From the NCBI GenBank assembly GCA_934538895.1, contig CAKTCH010000126.1, forward strand, positions 1 through 5,284: a stretch of 5,284 nt of DNA. Direction: 5' to 3'. The notes beneath the pieces were generated by a model. It searched no databases, was not told the DNA's origin, and saw only the letters and a program-made list of their open reading frames with translations. The DNA is from an uncultured Alphaproteobacteria bacterium. GTDB taxonomy: Bacteria; Pseudomonadota; Alphaproteobacteria; Micavibrionales; Micavibrionaceae. Positions 4,994 to 5,284 of this stretch are shown in pieces. How positions within the stretch are numbered: position 1 is the first letter of the stretch; the number at the start of each line of letters is the position of its first letter. Made by a program: the position numbers and the translations under genes.

Positions 4994-5284
4994 TCACGGC
5001 GTCCAGCTGGTTTTCGTGCCGGGGAGCGCCAGCACCAGCCCGTCCAGTTCGTCCTTCATCACGATCTGGCAGGAGAGGCGCGATAATTTGCGCACGTCGA
5101 AGGCGAGGTCGAGCATGTCTTCCTCCTCCACCGACTTCTCGCCATCAGGCAGGACCTTGTCCCACCAGTCGGGGTGGACGTAGACATGGCAGGTCGCGCA
5201 GGCCAGCGAGCCGCCGCAGGCCCCCTCTATCTGCTTGATGTCGTTCATCTGCGCGATTTCCATGATGGAGTAACCGGCCGGGCC
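4994..5284 (-). CDS. 2Fe-2S ferredoxin, adrenodoxin/Isc type (5' partial)
   Basis: The frame enters at the right edge and ends at TGA (4996-4994), showing 96 residues. An internal ATG at 5263 is not the likely start: the preceding codons read GPAGYSI, which continues the family pattern 'G.s.mE.a' seen about 20 residues into adrenodoxin-type ferredoxins. The N terminus is therefore cut off by the window. Cluster ligands are Cys23, Cys29, Cys32 and Cys72 of the visible part, with spacing C-X5-C-X2-C-X39-C (motifs CGGSLACATCHVY and SRLSCQI). The acidic helix EKSVEEEDMLD is the usual partner-docking surface. Proteins of this type pass single electrons in the cytoplasm, for example to Fe-S cluster assembly or to P450 enzymes; the partner cannot be told here. 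The gene converges on the second LOG gene across a hairpin-rich gap. Confidence 0.93.
   Translation of the reverse strand, partial: GPAGYSIMEIAQMNDIKQIEGACGGSLACATCHVYVHPDWWDKVLPDGEKSVEEEDMLDLAFDVRKLSRLSCQIVMKDELDGLVLALPGTKTSWTP

Noticed and set aside
4956..5183. A 75-residue Ser-rich plus-strand open frame
   Set aside because: It is antisense to the ferredoxin gene, begins within the repeat element and has no ribosome binding site or family resemblance.

Overview
The window looks like chromosomal DNA from an alphaproteobacterium. The MnmA protein carries the lineage-typical TPIPCVRCN stretch and a KKGACCAGQD segment. The tRNA-Met(CAT) has the anticodon-arm and T-arm sequence I associate with alphaproteobacterial elongator tRNA-Met, and the ferredoxin is of the adrenodoxin/Isc type common in that class. 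Coding regions are GC-rich. The first 180 bases are clearly poorer in GC (about 42 percent by hand count). The lineage call is inference from remembered family sequences, not from a search.

Layout from left to right. Bases 1-230 hold the open 3' end of an unrecognised plus-strand reading frame and then the 3' flank of a minus-strand tRNA-Met gene (231-306). The tRNA promoter lies inside the last codons of a minus-strand exported dienelactone-hydrolase-family gene (339-1190). That gene has its own near-consensus promoter and a strong Shine-Dalgarno site. Upstream of it on the same strand is mnmA (1274-2476), the tRNA U34 2-thiouridylase gene, which carries an in-frame 78-bp palindromic repeat. 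A 78-bp divergent promoter region separates mnmA from a plus-strand gene (2555-3292) whose product looks like a phytanoyl-CoA-dioxygenase/2-oxoglutarate-Fe(II)-type enzyme. Two plus-strand LOG-family (TIGR00730-like, lysine-decarboxylase-fold) genes follow in tandem (3431-4108 and 4189-4785). The first has an altered PGG motif; the second is canonical and most likely starts at TTG. A 152-bp nested palindromic element fills the convergent gap between the second LOG gene and a minus-strand 2Fe-2S ferredoxin gene that runs off the right edge.

These are mostly independent housekeeping or accessory genes, not one pathway. The tRNA-Met gene and mnmA both concern translation, but nothing visible couples them. 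The two LOG paralogs are the only clear functional pair. I see no phage, CRISPR, toxin-antitoxin or defence system. The most interesting items are the palindromic repeat translated within mnmA, the degenerate/canonical LOG pair, the nested hairpin repeat, and the tRNA promoter embedded in a coding sequence.
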